Source: Symsagittifera roscoffensis
Lineage: Eukaryota; Xenacoelomorpha; Acoela; Convolutidae
Assembly (NCBI RefSeq): GCF_963678635.1
Contig: NC_087065.1
Coordinates: 40,673,430-40,737,429 of the forward strand
Reading direction: 5' to 3'
DNA: 64,000 nucleotides
Numbering within the stretch: the stretch's first letter is position 1; each line of letters starts with the position of its first letter. The notes beneath the pieces are model-generated. The model made no database searches and was not told the origin of the DNA. It worked only from the letters and a program-made list of their open reading frames with translations. Shown one piece after another: positions 48,843 to 60,023 of the stretch. A program made the translations under genes and the position numbers.

Positions 48843-50815
48843 TCTAACCTGTAATTAGTTCACTCATTCAAGGTAAAAAAAGCGATAACTATTTCATTCA
48901 TTCAAAGTTAACGAAGCGATTAACTAAACAGCGTGAAGTCACAAGAGAAAAACAATCGGAATAGATCAATCAAGATGGAATGGAAGGAAAGTTTAAAATG
49001 AAATAAAGCGAGTTGAAAACAACAGGAAAAAGTGTCGCTTGATATTCACCACCATCGCAAAGCTAGGCTCGTATATTGAAAGTTGAGAGAGGCGCGTTAA
49101 ACGACACAATAAATTTTTCAAGTAGCGCTCAGCAGCGTTGTTTCAGTTAAAATAATTGAATGGAGACGAAAAATGCGGAAAATCGATATTTGTGTGTATT
49201 ATATCAAGAATGTATAATTTAGTAGGGAATAAAAATAAGGAAAGCAATAGGCACAAGAAGGGAAAAAGCTCGCGGCATTTGTGAGTGAAATAACGGATGA
49301 TAAGGCAAGACAAGCTGGATTGGTAGTAGCAGCGGAGCTATTGGCCTAACTACTACCAATACTCCTACTTCTGATGCAGCCCAACGGAAGGGCGGTGATG
49401 GAAACCTAGACAAGATATGAACGGCGGCCGGTGAAACTGAGAGAGCCGGCGGATGCACTCCTCAAGTAGGTGAATTAAGACTGATGCTGGTATAAATGCT
49501 ACCTGGCTGGGAAGAATTTATGGTCAACAAAATATAGAAAACAAAAGAGGCGACAGCAATCGAAACGAGGATTAAAGCAGAATAAGTTGGCTAGATACTC
49601 AATAAAAATCCTCCTCACTATTTTGCATTTTCAAAATTTACTGCTTCTTCCAACTCAATTAAGGCGCTGAAGAAAAAGAGCTTTGCATTTTTCTCCCGGT
49701 TGAAACTCTAGTTAGAAACAGAAGAAAGGGAAAAACTAAACAAAAACCTTTAAATTAAAATTAATTTACCTCGAGTAAAATTTAATCCATACTTTCCTCC
49801 TTTGAATGGGTAATAAAGTAAAGAAAAATTAAAGAAGCTCAAATTGTTATAGGAACAGCAAGTGAATACCACACGGAAACAAATTATTATAAAAAAGTAA
49901 GCATGTAGGGGTGGATAATCAAAACCGCTTGAAACTTACAACAAAAATAACAATATGCATAACATGAGCAGCTGTTAAAGTAATAAAAGAACAATTTATT
50001 AATTTTTCAAACCACAAAAAATAAGTGAAAATGAGATGGCTTAACGTCAGCAACTTGCCAATCTAATTTGTTAAGGCGCAGAACAGGATCAGTAATCAGC
50101 GAATAATTCAAATTTTTGTCAGGTGAGTGTAAAAGTGTCATGTTGTTTTCTATCGAGCTCAAACAGAACATGAACACTAGTGCCAAACGAAGTTATTGAG
50201 CATAATAATATAATCAAAGTTAAACATTCAGCAGTTGAGAAATTGTCGAACAAGTAGTCAGGACTTTGCAATGATAGATAACAAAATAAGAGTGGCAAAC
50301 GATTGATACAATATTCAACTGTCGTCTAGAATATCGTAATACCACCAAGGTGGCGGTGGACTTTACTACTATGCAAACCGAAGCACAAACATCAAAACCA
50401 CCTATTCAATCAATAGCGGGATTTACAAGGCGCAAAAGCAAATCTCAACAACAGTCGGCTCTTGATTTAATATAACAAACTTAACTGAAATGTTGCGTAA
50501 TACGCGATAGCCAACACTACATTTCGCCTAAGCTTATAAAAACAGAAAATTCCTCGTATCAAGCTCAGGGTCTTTAAATCAAACTCCAAAATTTCTGTAC
50601 AAAACGGGGAAATAAAGAGCAAGACGAAAATGAACTTCGAAGTCGATTCTGTTCGTTAAACGACAACTCTTAGCAGCAACAAGCAGTCAGAATCTAGGGT
50701 TTGGAAAGCTAGGGCTTTTCAAATCTTTACTAAGATCCCAGGTCTTGTTCAAATCGAGATCTTTAAATTAAAAATTAACTAGCGTAAAACGCACCTCCGG
50801 TACTCATGATAAACC
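48843..50815 (-). promoter_or_regulatory. 5' flank of the BCL9-like gene, probable promoter region
   Basis: An acceptor-like TAATTACAG just upstream of the ATG suggests a separate 5' non-coding exon. About 49,210-49,480 is less AT-rich than the surroundings and is a candidate first exon or promoter; no TATA or Inr assignment is safe. The ORF at 49,219-49,458 is not convincing. The rest is AT-rich with nothing recognised. Confidence 0.35.
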
Positions 50816-50819
50816 GCAG

Positions 50820-51185
50820 ATATTGGAAACAAGATCTGCATTCTTTGAGTGTGCTTTGACAGCACCCAATTACAGGGTTCGTAATTACAAAATTTGCAAT
50901 ATTTTATTAATTTTTTTTATACAAATTTTGAAGAACCATAAAATTTTGTGAAGTTTTATATAAGTTCTTCGAAAAATTTAAAATGAATTAAGAAACGTCA
51001 CATCTGGGAAGCTAAAAGCACTTGAGCAGTCGCATTTGGACGCAAGATTTACAACTCCTGAGAGTACTCTTACAGTACCCAACTACAACGTTGGGAAATT
51101 CAAATTTTGAGAAACTTCACCTTAAGTTTTCTAAAAAGAGGTATTTTGTTTTGAAAACCAGAAAAAATTTCACATCTCGAAAACT
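50820..51185. repeat. Tandem repeat family D, left part of split array
   Basis: Two units carrying ACAGCACCCAATTACAGGGTT and a GAGCAGTCGCATTTGGACGC block. It breaks off at CTCGAAAACT (51,176-51,185), where the retroelement begins. Confidence 0.85.
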
Positions 51186-53427
51186 TTTTTTTTCGATTAC
51201 AAGAACTGTAAATTCTTAAAAGTCAATTAAGACGCGAGTAAAAAATACACAAAAACAGATATTTACAGATTTTTTTTGGAATATGGGAGTTTTATTTAAA
51301 ATCAAGTTAATCCAAAGCTATTCCAAAATGAGCAGTTCTCTGCATTGTTCTGGCATTGTACCCATAACAGAGGCTGCGTTACTCATTTGAATTGCAATTG
51401 ACAGTCTTTGGATAAGTTGGCTATATGCCTTCTTGTTGTGAGTTTCCTTGATGAGCCGTTTGCCCAAATCGAACAAAAAATTCTCGGTAGACGGGCCTGC
51501 TCTCCCTTGGACTTCAAAGGCTATAGGTTGGAATATGTAGCCCCTGTCAGTCAGTTCTTGATATTTAGTGGTCTTTCGCTCTTCAGCCGCTATTACTGTA
51601 GACCCTGGGTGGGTGGAGCTTCGTAGTATATTGCTAGGGGCCAGTGCATCAACTACTGGCATCCCATGCTAAACTTGCACCTCTGAACCATGGTACCAAG
51701 GTAACGCCATCAGTTCTTTTCCCGTCCGAGCGGGTGAGACCAACAGGTTCAAGCTGAGACGGGAGGCCTGCAGAGGTAAGTGCTCGTTTTATGATGTCGT
51801 TGATCATTGAATGCCTGGGAAATCGCCCTGAGCTCCTTTTACAGGACAGACCATGGCGTCCGTCGGCTCTCATCTCACTGCCACAGCTGCATAAATGAGG
51901 TTCGCAAAGAGGAACTCCCAGTCGTGGTCCGAGGGAGATTCGTATCTGATCGTCAGTGAGCTTGAGTCCGATTGCTTTTAGGGGTATGCGTTTAGCCATG
52001 CGCCAGCTATCTTTCCTTGGTATGCCAGAACTCTGGCTCTCGGTGTCTCATTGTTTGCGTTCACCAATTGGATGCGCGCGAACTTTTGCTTGTTGACAGC
52101 TGCGGACCAGTCTTTTTGTGCTGCGGGCTCCTTGATCACAACCGTCAAGTCAGCATCCGAGAGGGCGTGCCAATGCTCGATGGCCGAAAACAAAAGCTCG
52201 TCGTCAAGGTGTGTGTCCTCGGGAAGAATCTCGGAGATGAGTTTTTCGCTGCCGGCCGCTGGAGCAAGAAATGCAGATGGGGCGAGCTGGACAGCTGAAC
52301 TCAAACCGATTCCGTCGTATTTTACTGGGAGCGTTGCCTGTTCCCACGAGGTGTCAACTATCTTGACGTTTGAGATTGATTCGAGACTTAACCGCAAGAT
52401 CTCATCGTACTTTTTGAGAAGGACCGGTTGTTTGAAGCATGGTGATGTACGCAAAATGAAGAGGAGCTTTCGAATAGAGAAGGCGCTTTTAAGAAGTGAT
52501 AGCGCATGATGGTTTTCAAGTTTCTTCAAGTTCAGTGATAGGCGTTCGAGATCTTCTTTCTTTTCTGTCAGAGTTTTTTCCAGGCTCCGCTTTCCGAGGG
52601 GTGAGCCTAGGATAACAAGGTCTTCTATTTCGGTTGTTTCAATGGGTGTGCAAATTTGCCTGAACTTCTTCAAAATCTTCGCCCGGTTATGCTCTTCTTG
52701 GTTGTCTAAGAACACGAGCTCGCACTTGGAGTAGTTTGTTTGAAGGCCCATATTCGCAAAACCAACAATGAGCCGTGGAAAATCATTTAGTATTACATCA
52801 GCCTCATCTGCGATGTTGCCATCGTCTAGGTACCACTCGTTCATTTCGCTTGTGACTCCTTCAACAATTTCCGTTAAGGCGTCAATGAAAAGAGGCTGGC
52901 CTTCAGGATCGCCTTGTTGAACTCCTTCACGATTTCGGTGGCGGCTTGTGTCCTGAATATAATGTCGCATTTCGTGCGATGCGGCTTCACACCCTCTCGG
53001 TATCTAACATCCAAGTTGCATTACGCCATCTTTCGCTACCCGTTTTTCCAGCAATTTCCGTTGAGCACATTTAGCGACGAGACGCATCAGGGTGTTCCCT
53101 ACTGCGATGGGTCTGATACCACCTTTTGGTTTCGAGAAGGCAAACAGGTTCGCCCCGAAGAAGAAAGGGCGAAAGTATTCTGGAACTCCGCCCGACAGAA
53201 CCAAGTTAGCGGGTATTCGCCGGAGAAACCGGATGCTTACTTCGCAAGAGCAGTAACGTAGCTTTATCGTTTGGAGCCATGGTTTCGGCGGAGCTTGCTA
53301 GCCTTATTCCGCTCTTCATGTCTCCTTCTTCGATCTTTGCTGAGACTAGCTCCGATAGATCTTGAGGCTTTTGCGTTCGCTTGCTTTCTGTTTTCGGGGT
53401 GCTGGGGGCTGCTTCGGGTCTCATTAG
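51186..53427 (-). mobile_element. Decayed RT retroelement with poly(A) and target duplication
   Basis: The minus-strand element ends in a short A-run (T-run on plus at 51,186) and is flanked by identical CTCGAAAACT copies (51,176-51,185 and 53,428-53,437). It interrupts a family D tandem array. The 5' end is two to three bases before the first ATG, so it seems to have almost no 5' UTR. It contains at least four frame breaks and an internal deletion, so it is inactive. Confidence 0.9.
51318..53425 (-). pseudogene. Broken reverse transcriptase with C-terminal zinc/nuclease-like region
   Basis: Pieces in order on the minus strand. 53,425-53,206: N-terminal ELVSAKIEEGD and LLRSKHPVSP. 53,204-53,004: FRPFFFGANLFA and GGIRPIAVGNTLMRLVAKCA. 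52,970-51,978: EGVQQGDPEGQPLF and WYLDDGNIADEA, the YxDD box, then thumb. 51,999-51,649: CSCG-x7-GRHGLSC zinc motif and KRTDGVTLVPW-x8-WD. 51,662-51,318: IAAEERKTTKYQEL and QRLSIAIQMSNAASVMGT. Frames change at about 53,205, 52,990, 51,985 and 51,655. The palm segment with the first catalytic Asp between QLG and EGVQQGD is deleted. The C-terminus suggests a restriction-like-endonuclease retroelement, but the clade is unsure. Confidence 0.82.
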
Positions 53428-53437
53428 CTCGAAAACT

Positions 53438-54170
53438 ACCCAGATTTGAGCAGTCTTATAAGATGGCAATAATAGCAATCTTTGAAAGTACTCTGACAGC
53501 ACACAACTACAGGTTTGGGAATTTCACTTTAGTGAACTATTTTGTAATTTGAGTTTTCTGAAAATTTCAAAAAAAAATCACAAAAATTGTCGTATCTCTT
53601 AAACTAAAAAGATTTGAGCATTCTTAATTGGAGGCCGAATTTGCAACTCCTGAGATTACTCTAAAGCCCCCAACTACAGGTTAGGAATTTCAAACTTTGA
53701 AAAAAAAAATCACAAAAAAGTCATATCTGGAAAACTGCAAGGTTTTGAGCAGTCATATTTGGAGGCAAAATTCATAACTCCTGGGAGTACCCTGACAGAG
53801 CCTCACCACCGAGATGGGAATATCAAATTTTGTGATTTTTTATATACAAGTTTTCTGAACTTTTTTTAAATCCTAAAAAAAACGTCATATCTCGAAAACT
53901 ACTAGATCTGAGCCCCCATAATTAGAGGCAAGATTCGCAACCCCTGAGAGTACCCTCACAAAATCCAACAACAGGACTGAGATCTTCAACATATTGAAAT
54001 TTTTTAACATCTAAGTTTTTGAAAAATTTTTGAAAAATCATTTAAAACGTCTTATCTCGAAAACAACAAAAATTTGGTTATTCATATATGGAGGCCAGCA
54101 TCGCAAAACCTGGGAAAACTCTGACAACATCCAACTATTGGGTTGCTAAGAACAAACTTGATAAAATAAA
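53438..54170. repeat. Tandem repeat family D, right part of split array
   Basis: About four units of ~180 bp, each with TCTCGAAAACTA-like, GGAGGCAAAATTCGCAACTC and CCAACTACAGG-like blocks. It continues the array that stops at 51,185. Confidence 0.87.
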
Positions 54171-56903
54171 AACTGAATTTAAACGGGAAAGTCGAAAAAA
54201 AAACCTTAATCATTGCAATACACGATATAGCTTAACGTGAAAAAATTCTTTTGTTAAAGATGCAAAAAAATACGTTGAAAAAGCTTAAACATGGCGAGAT
54301 AGTGAAGACCGAATTTAACTATATAATAGATTTGACACAAAAAAAGTTTTTAAAAAATTAGGAGACGGGTAGACAGACATAATCAAATTAATTTTAAAAA
54401 AGCAGGTATACAGACAGACAGACTTAATTTGGCCTCGAAAAAAAATACTGAAAAAATAATGACCTTGCGGAAAATTAATTGAAAAATTTTCTTAAGCATT
54501 GCAATATATGATATAGCTTAAACATGAAAAAATTCTTTCGTTAAACATGCAAAATTATTATGCTTAAACATGGGCGATAGCTGTCACTAGCATTTAAATA
54601 TAGTATAGATAGACATAGATAGATACCAAAAGGCAGCTAGCAAATTGTTAATGAATTCAAGGAAGCAGACAAAAAACTTCATCAAATCAATTTAGCAATC
54701 TCCTCCCTTTCTCGTTTGGAGTGGAGATTGCTCAGGGGTAACCTACGAATGTTCATAAGCGCTTGAAAACTTTTTCAATAGCATGAACTTACGTGCCGGT
54801 TTGTGCAACAATCATAGACAAAGCCTAAAAAACAGCTCACTTGGCAAAAATACACCTAGAGCTCGCAAATATTTATTTAATAGAGGGGAACCATTCAGGA
54901 ACAAGTCGCAGTATAGTTCTAATTAATTTTTTTAGTGTTTCCTTAGCGAATCATTCGAGAAAACGGAACTACTAATGATACTAATCACTGGAACAGGTGG
55001 TTCCCATTCTACGCTGGTTTGCCGCTAGAAACCCTGTGGGAACTGCAGTGATAGACTGAATGAGACAAAATCAACATGACCAGACAGGAACAATATTTCC
55101 CTAACTCTCTCCTTCGATCTCTCAAACATAAGCGATCCCTCTAATTGAATCAGAAGCTCAAAGCAGAGCTCGATGTAGCTACAACAACAACAACTTAAGA
55201 CACAAGTGTCCTTCGACAACCAGAATCCCCAAAAAAAATCCAAAAGAGCTCGCAATTTGTTTCTTTATAAGAAATTTGCCATAAAGGAAAACCATCCGAG
55301 AAAAAATCCCTTTCATGATTTGATGAACATCAGCGAAGCATGATAAATAGCTCTTCACTATTTGAAGGCGGAAAGACAGAAAAACTTCCGGACATCAAAA
55401 ATTCAGCCAACTGACAATTTCGAAATCATGAAGTGAGTTGCACCAGGCAACTTATTTCATTTAAACAGTTTAAAATAAGGATAACTGTTTTCCGGTCGAG
55501 AAGCACAGAATTTTCCGACCATATTCATAAAAACTACATTATTTTTGTTCTTTTTCAAATTGATGTCGCTTTTTGCACGCGGACTGACAAAAAACTATAC
55601 AAACAAGTAGCAAGCAAGTGAATTACGCATAATATACATCATTTGTCCTAAAATATGAATAACAAAAAAAAAGAAAAAATCAAAAACGATTTTTTTACAC
55701 AATAAATTTGAAATTTTCTTAAACTTTTTTTTTAACCTAAGTAGCGCTAAATTAAGCTAAAATTTTGCATAGGACGCACTAAATTATTTTTTTCTCAGCA
55801 AAACCAAGTTTTCGAAAACAACTGGTTTGATTTTTCACTTAGGAGTGGAGATTGCTCAATGGGTAATCGAGGAATCTTCATAAATTCGTGAGAACATTTT
55901 AAACTGCATGAACTTATATGCCAGTTTCCACGGGTGCTAAAATGATGAACGGTCCCTTGAAGCGAAAACACCTGGACCTCCAAATTATTACTTTATAGGA
56001 GGGTGACATTCAACAATATGCCCCAGAACTATTCAAACTTATTCTGAGTGTTTCTTTAGCGAACCATTCGAGAAATCGGTAGTGCTATGATACAAGGACC
56101 CTAGGCAAAAATACCTCTAGAGCTCGCAAATTGTTAATACAGAGACGAAGCGGAGCTTCGCACCCCTTGCGATACAACAAAAAATGGCACGGCAGCTATA
56201 CCAAGAAACAGGCTCAAGCTGCATCGACAACTAAAATATTTTAACAAATTTGATCAAAATTTGTTTTTTTAACGTTTGTCTGGAATGCGAGTAAAATTAA
56301 GGAGAAAAACAACAGCCAGTGTTAAATAAGCATTTAAAAAATTCATTAAGCGGATACTGAGCAGACACAACTGGGGTAGACGACTGCTGAGCCGAAAAAA
56401 ATCAGATTTGAGCTATAAATCGTTTGAACCAACAAACTTCTAACTTGTACGACCCATCTACCCCTCCGTACGCTCAAAAACAATTTGAAAAATTTGGTGA
56501 ATCATACAGCGAATTAATAGGCAACTAAACCAATATATGAAAGCCTAAAATCGCGCTTTTTTTGTCCACTGGTGTAATTGATTTAAGAAATTTTTGCTAA
56601 AAAGTAAATTTCAAACGTTTTCGCAACTATGTGCATCGTCAGGATTTTTACAATAAACAAATCTAAATGACAATAAACCAACAATTTACAAATGTTATTT
56701 ACAATAAATCACATACAATTTGGTTCTAAACCATCATGATAAAAAATTAGCCAATCACAGTTGACCTCTAAAATACTATTAAGATTAAAATACTTTTAAC
56801 CTCTTAAATTAATTAAACATTTTTAAATTAATTTGTCTGGAAGTTTCTGAGTAATAATTTCGATTTAGACATGTACGTTTTAAATAAAAAACCAAAAAAT
56901 ATT
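54171..56903. other. Repeat-rich intergenic stretch without a gene
   Basis: A ~280 bp segment (CATTGCAATACACGATATAG, near 54,205) recurs diverged near 54,490. CAGACAGACAGACTTAATTT is a short tandem run at 54,412. A block around 54,720 (GGAGTGGAGATTGCTCAGGG) recurs near 55,844. A SINE tail (GACGAAGCGGAGCTTCGCAC) lies at 56,145. The small ORFs show nothing recognisable. Confidence 0.5.
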
Positions 56904-57492
56904 TGTGACATTCGACCAGAATGTGAAAAATGCAATCTCTGCAGAATTCGGAATTTTAGCAGTAAGCCTTCCGGATTGGTGGTTTTTAAGAACTAAGGGC
57001 GTTATTGGAACGTTTAGCCAAACGGTGAAGGCTGGAATATTCTAGTATTTTAAAATTTCAAAAATTCGAATGATGACGTCAAATTTCTGAGAAATGCTGA
57101 AACGGCCATTTTAACAAGAAACGAGAGAAAAAACACAACAACAACATTAGTTGCGCTGACGATAACAACGACAATCTGTGACATTCGACCAGAATGGCCA
57201 AAATGCAGTCTCTGCAGAATTCGGTATTTTAGCAGCAAGCCTTCCGAATTGGCGATTTAGAACGGATAAGGACGTTATTTGAACGATTAGCCAAACGGTG
57301 AAGGCTAGAAGATTCTGGAATTCTAATTTTTAAAAATTCGAATTATGACGTCATATTTCTGAGAAACGTCAGAGACGGCCATTTTAGCTAAAATAGCAGA
57401 AAGAAACAGAACAACTTTATCTGCGATTACGAACAGTACGAAATCGAGACTAAAAGAACAACAACGAACTATCGAACAGCAGAGGACGTTCC

Positions 57493-57520
57493 GAGTTGCA
57501 ACTATTGTGCTGTTACAATA
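57493..57520. repeat. Hairpin inside the left inverted repeat
   Basis: GCAACTATTGT, a 6 nt loop, then ACAATAGTTGC: an 11 bp perfect stem. CCGTTGC-GA-GCAACGG and CCGGATTC-AA-GAATCCGG follow within 120 bp. The first hairpin is also found in the right arm near 58,875. Confidence 0.9.
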
Positions 57521-58111
57521 GTTGCAAGGCCGTTGCGAGCAACGGTGAAGGGTAAAACCCAGCCTTCCGAGTTATTGTGAACTGGATATTAAGAAGCTTG
57601 ATTCACCGGATTCAAGAATCCGGAAGGGTCTCGGGACGTGGACTTTTATGAACTTATATTGAATTTTAGCATCCGTCTGTAACATTCGTCTACTACAGTC
57701 ACACATGAGGCTTAAGAAAAATAGGCCCTATAACCACTGGCTCAAGGGTCAGGGACACTATCTCTTGTGTTTTCCCACCTCAAGAACGGTCGGAGCCAGT
57801 TCGGTTCGCTTGTGACATGAGACTACGACCCGTTACAGCTTAAAGGCTACTACTAAAATATCCCCCCACTCTAGAATTAAGAACGTCCCCATACTTAGGT
57901 CTCTAGATACCCAAAATACATGAACGCCGTTAAAAACCGGGTTGGAACAATCCGTTAGGTTACTTTTTATTAGACAGTGTGACTTTGATCCATTTCAGAT
58001 GGATCAACCTAAAACTCGCCTTACCTCAACATAACAATCATAAAACACACTCTAGAAATTTAAATTAAGGACTCACATGTTGATGCGCTCAAGCACAGGA
58101 AGTAATTAAAT

Positions 58112-58311
58112 NNNNNNNNNNNNNNNNNNNNNNNNNNNNNNNNNNNNNNNNNNNNNNNNNNNNNNNNNNNNNNNNNNNNNNNNNNNNNNNNNNNNNNNNN
58201 NNNNNNNNNNNNNNNNNNNNNNNNNNNNNNNNNNNNNNNNNNNNNNNNNNNNNNNNNNNNNNNNNNNNNNNNNNNNNNNNNNNNNNNNNNNNNNNNNNNN
58301 NNNNNNNNNNN
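58112..58311. other. Assembly gap of 200 N
   Basis: A run of N inside the foldback element, a size often used for gaps of unknown length. Any ORF across it is meaningless. Confidence 0.98.
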
Positions 58312-59211
58312 GGAAGATACATATCGACGGAAAATAAAACTAAGTCCTAAGACGACTGGCTTACGTCTAAACAGAGCTTTATATGCTTTTCACAGTCTCT
58401 ACCAAGCCAGTACTTTTCGGTGGTCTTTTCTAACATCGGGTCGACAAAAACGTTACTGCTTTCGGCTTCGGTCAAAACACTCAAATTAACTAGATTACAT
58501 GCACAAATAGTGAGCTCATGGCTGGGTCTCAGTATCCCCAGACCACGAGGTCACTCCTAAAAACAGGGCTACTACTATTTATTATATTACTATTGTTTTT
58601 GTTCAGTAGATAAAAATCATCATCTCCATCGAAGATGGATCAACCCTTTCCCCCAACTCATAGCTTCTCATCCTTATCAAAATGAATCCAGTTGTTAATT
58701 AAATTCAATTCAGGACATGACAAGAAGCTAAAATTTTATATAACAGGATAAAAGTTTCATTCCCGAAACCCTTCCGGATTCTTGAATCCACAGAATCAAG
58801 TATGTGAATCTTGATTTCTCCGTAATCCGGAAGGCTGTCTTCCACCCTTCACCGTTGTCTGCAACGGCCTTGCAACTATTGTAGCGACACAATAGTTGCA
58901 ACTCGGAACGTTCTCTGTCAGCTCCGTGATTTGTTGTCGTTTTTTATCACAATTTCCGCACTTCTCGCAATCGCAGCTAATGTTGTTCTGTTGCTTTTCA
59001 GCTTTTCTGCCAAAATGGCCGTTTCTGACGTTTCTCAGAAATGTTACGTAATTTAAAATTTATGAATTTCCGAATCCTTCAACCTTCACGTTTTGTTCAA
59101 TCGTTCGAATAACGTTCTTAATCCTCCAAAATCACCAACTCGGAAGGCTCGCTGCTAAAAATGACTAAACTGCAGAGATTGCATTTTGGCACATTCTGGT
59201 CGAATGTCACA

Positions 59212-59723
59212 CACTACCCAGACAGTCCAGTCAATGTCCTCATTGAATCACGCAATATTCGTAAAATAGATACAGTGTCATCGAACAGAATTTACAAAAT
59301 GCACGAAATTACTTTTATCCACGTCACATCGACTCACTGCAGAATATAATTGGCATCATACCACATCACTATAGCCTTCAAATTCTTTCCTTAATCTGCA
59401 CATTGAAAATATGACCTAAGATAAAAACATATTTTCTGACTTCCAATGTCAATGTCCCGATTAAAACTTTTTCTCTCAGATTTAAATGGTGTTGGCTTGC
59501 AGGACAGTCCTGCCAGCCAACAAGCTAAAATTATCCTGCTATGCTTCTTCCCTTCGGAAATTTTGCTTTTTATTGTCCTGAATATTAAAACTAAGAAACT
59601 CTGTGGTTCGAAAGAACAATGAAACAATCTCCCTCTTCGAGAGATTACCCAAGCCTTCTATGTCACCACAAAGTGATCAGTTCTCCTAACTGATTAAAAA
59701 CAGTCATGTAGGCTGGAATATTT
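59212..59723. other. Spacer between foldback element and tandem array
   Basis: No gene or repeat recognised. The 78-codon minus-strand ORF at 59,391-59,627 has no known motif. Confidence 0.45.
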
Positions 59724-59878
59724 AAATATACTCCTTCACTCAAGCCTTTCTAAATAAATAGTAAGTGAACGTCTCTAAAGCCACTAAACTAAAACCAAAA
59801 TGCTAATTTATAAATGCAACAATATCAAAACTCAACTAAATGTTTCAGTTTTCAATTACAACTTGGTTGCTTGTTTTC

Positions 59879-60004
59879 TCACTTGAGTTTTTTCACACAC
59901 ATAAAACAATTCTGAGTTTTAACTTTTTCATCATCACTCCTTTGTTTTCGTCGTTTAGAAGTTCTAAGACTTCTAAACTCTTCAGGTTTCATCTCTTTTT
60001 GCAT
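59879..60004 (-). CDS. Small 41-codon ORF downstream of the long frame
   Basis: It starts 19 nt after the stop of the long frame, in another frame. Basic and polar (SKRRKQR) with a C-x2-C pair (NCFMC). In the second unit it stays open (63,111-63,236); the three base differences give one silent change, L13F and F34L. Function unknown; it may be chance. Confidence 0.35.
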   Translation of the reverse strand: MQKEMKPEEFRSLRTSKRRKQRSDDEKVKTQNCFMCVKKLK

Positions 60005-60023
60005 CTTGTTTTTCGGTCATTCG

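Larger units (their letters stand above)
56904..59211. mobile_element. Long inverted-repeat (foldback) element with an assembly gap
   Basis: Both ends read TGTGACATTCGACCAGAATG inward. The left arm is about 57,177-57,690 and the right arm about 58,720-59,211. Both share GAGAAACGTCAGA-ACGGCCA, the hairpins and the ATTCAAGAATCCGGAAGGGT block in mirrored order. The left outermost ~273 bp is present twice (56,904 and 57,177). The central ~1 kb includes 200 N. No transposase frame is seen outside the gap. Similar to foldback DNA transposons; superfamily unknown. Confidence 0.82.

Noticed and set aside
58089-58322. 77-codon ORF crossing the N run
   Set aside because: It consists mostly of unknown bases in the assembly gap.
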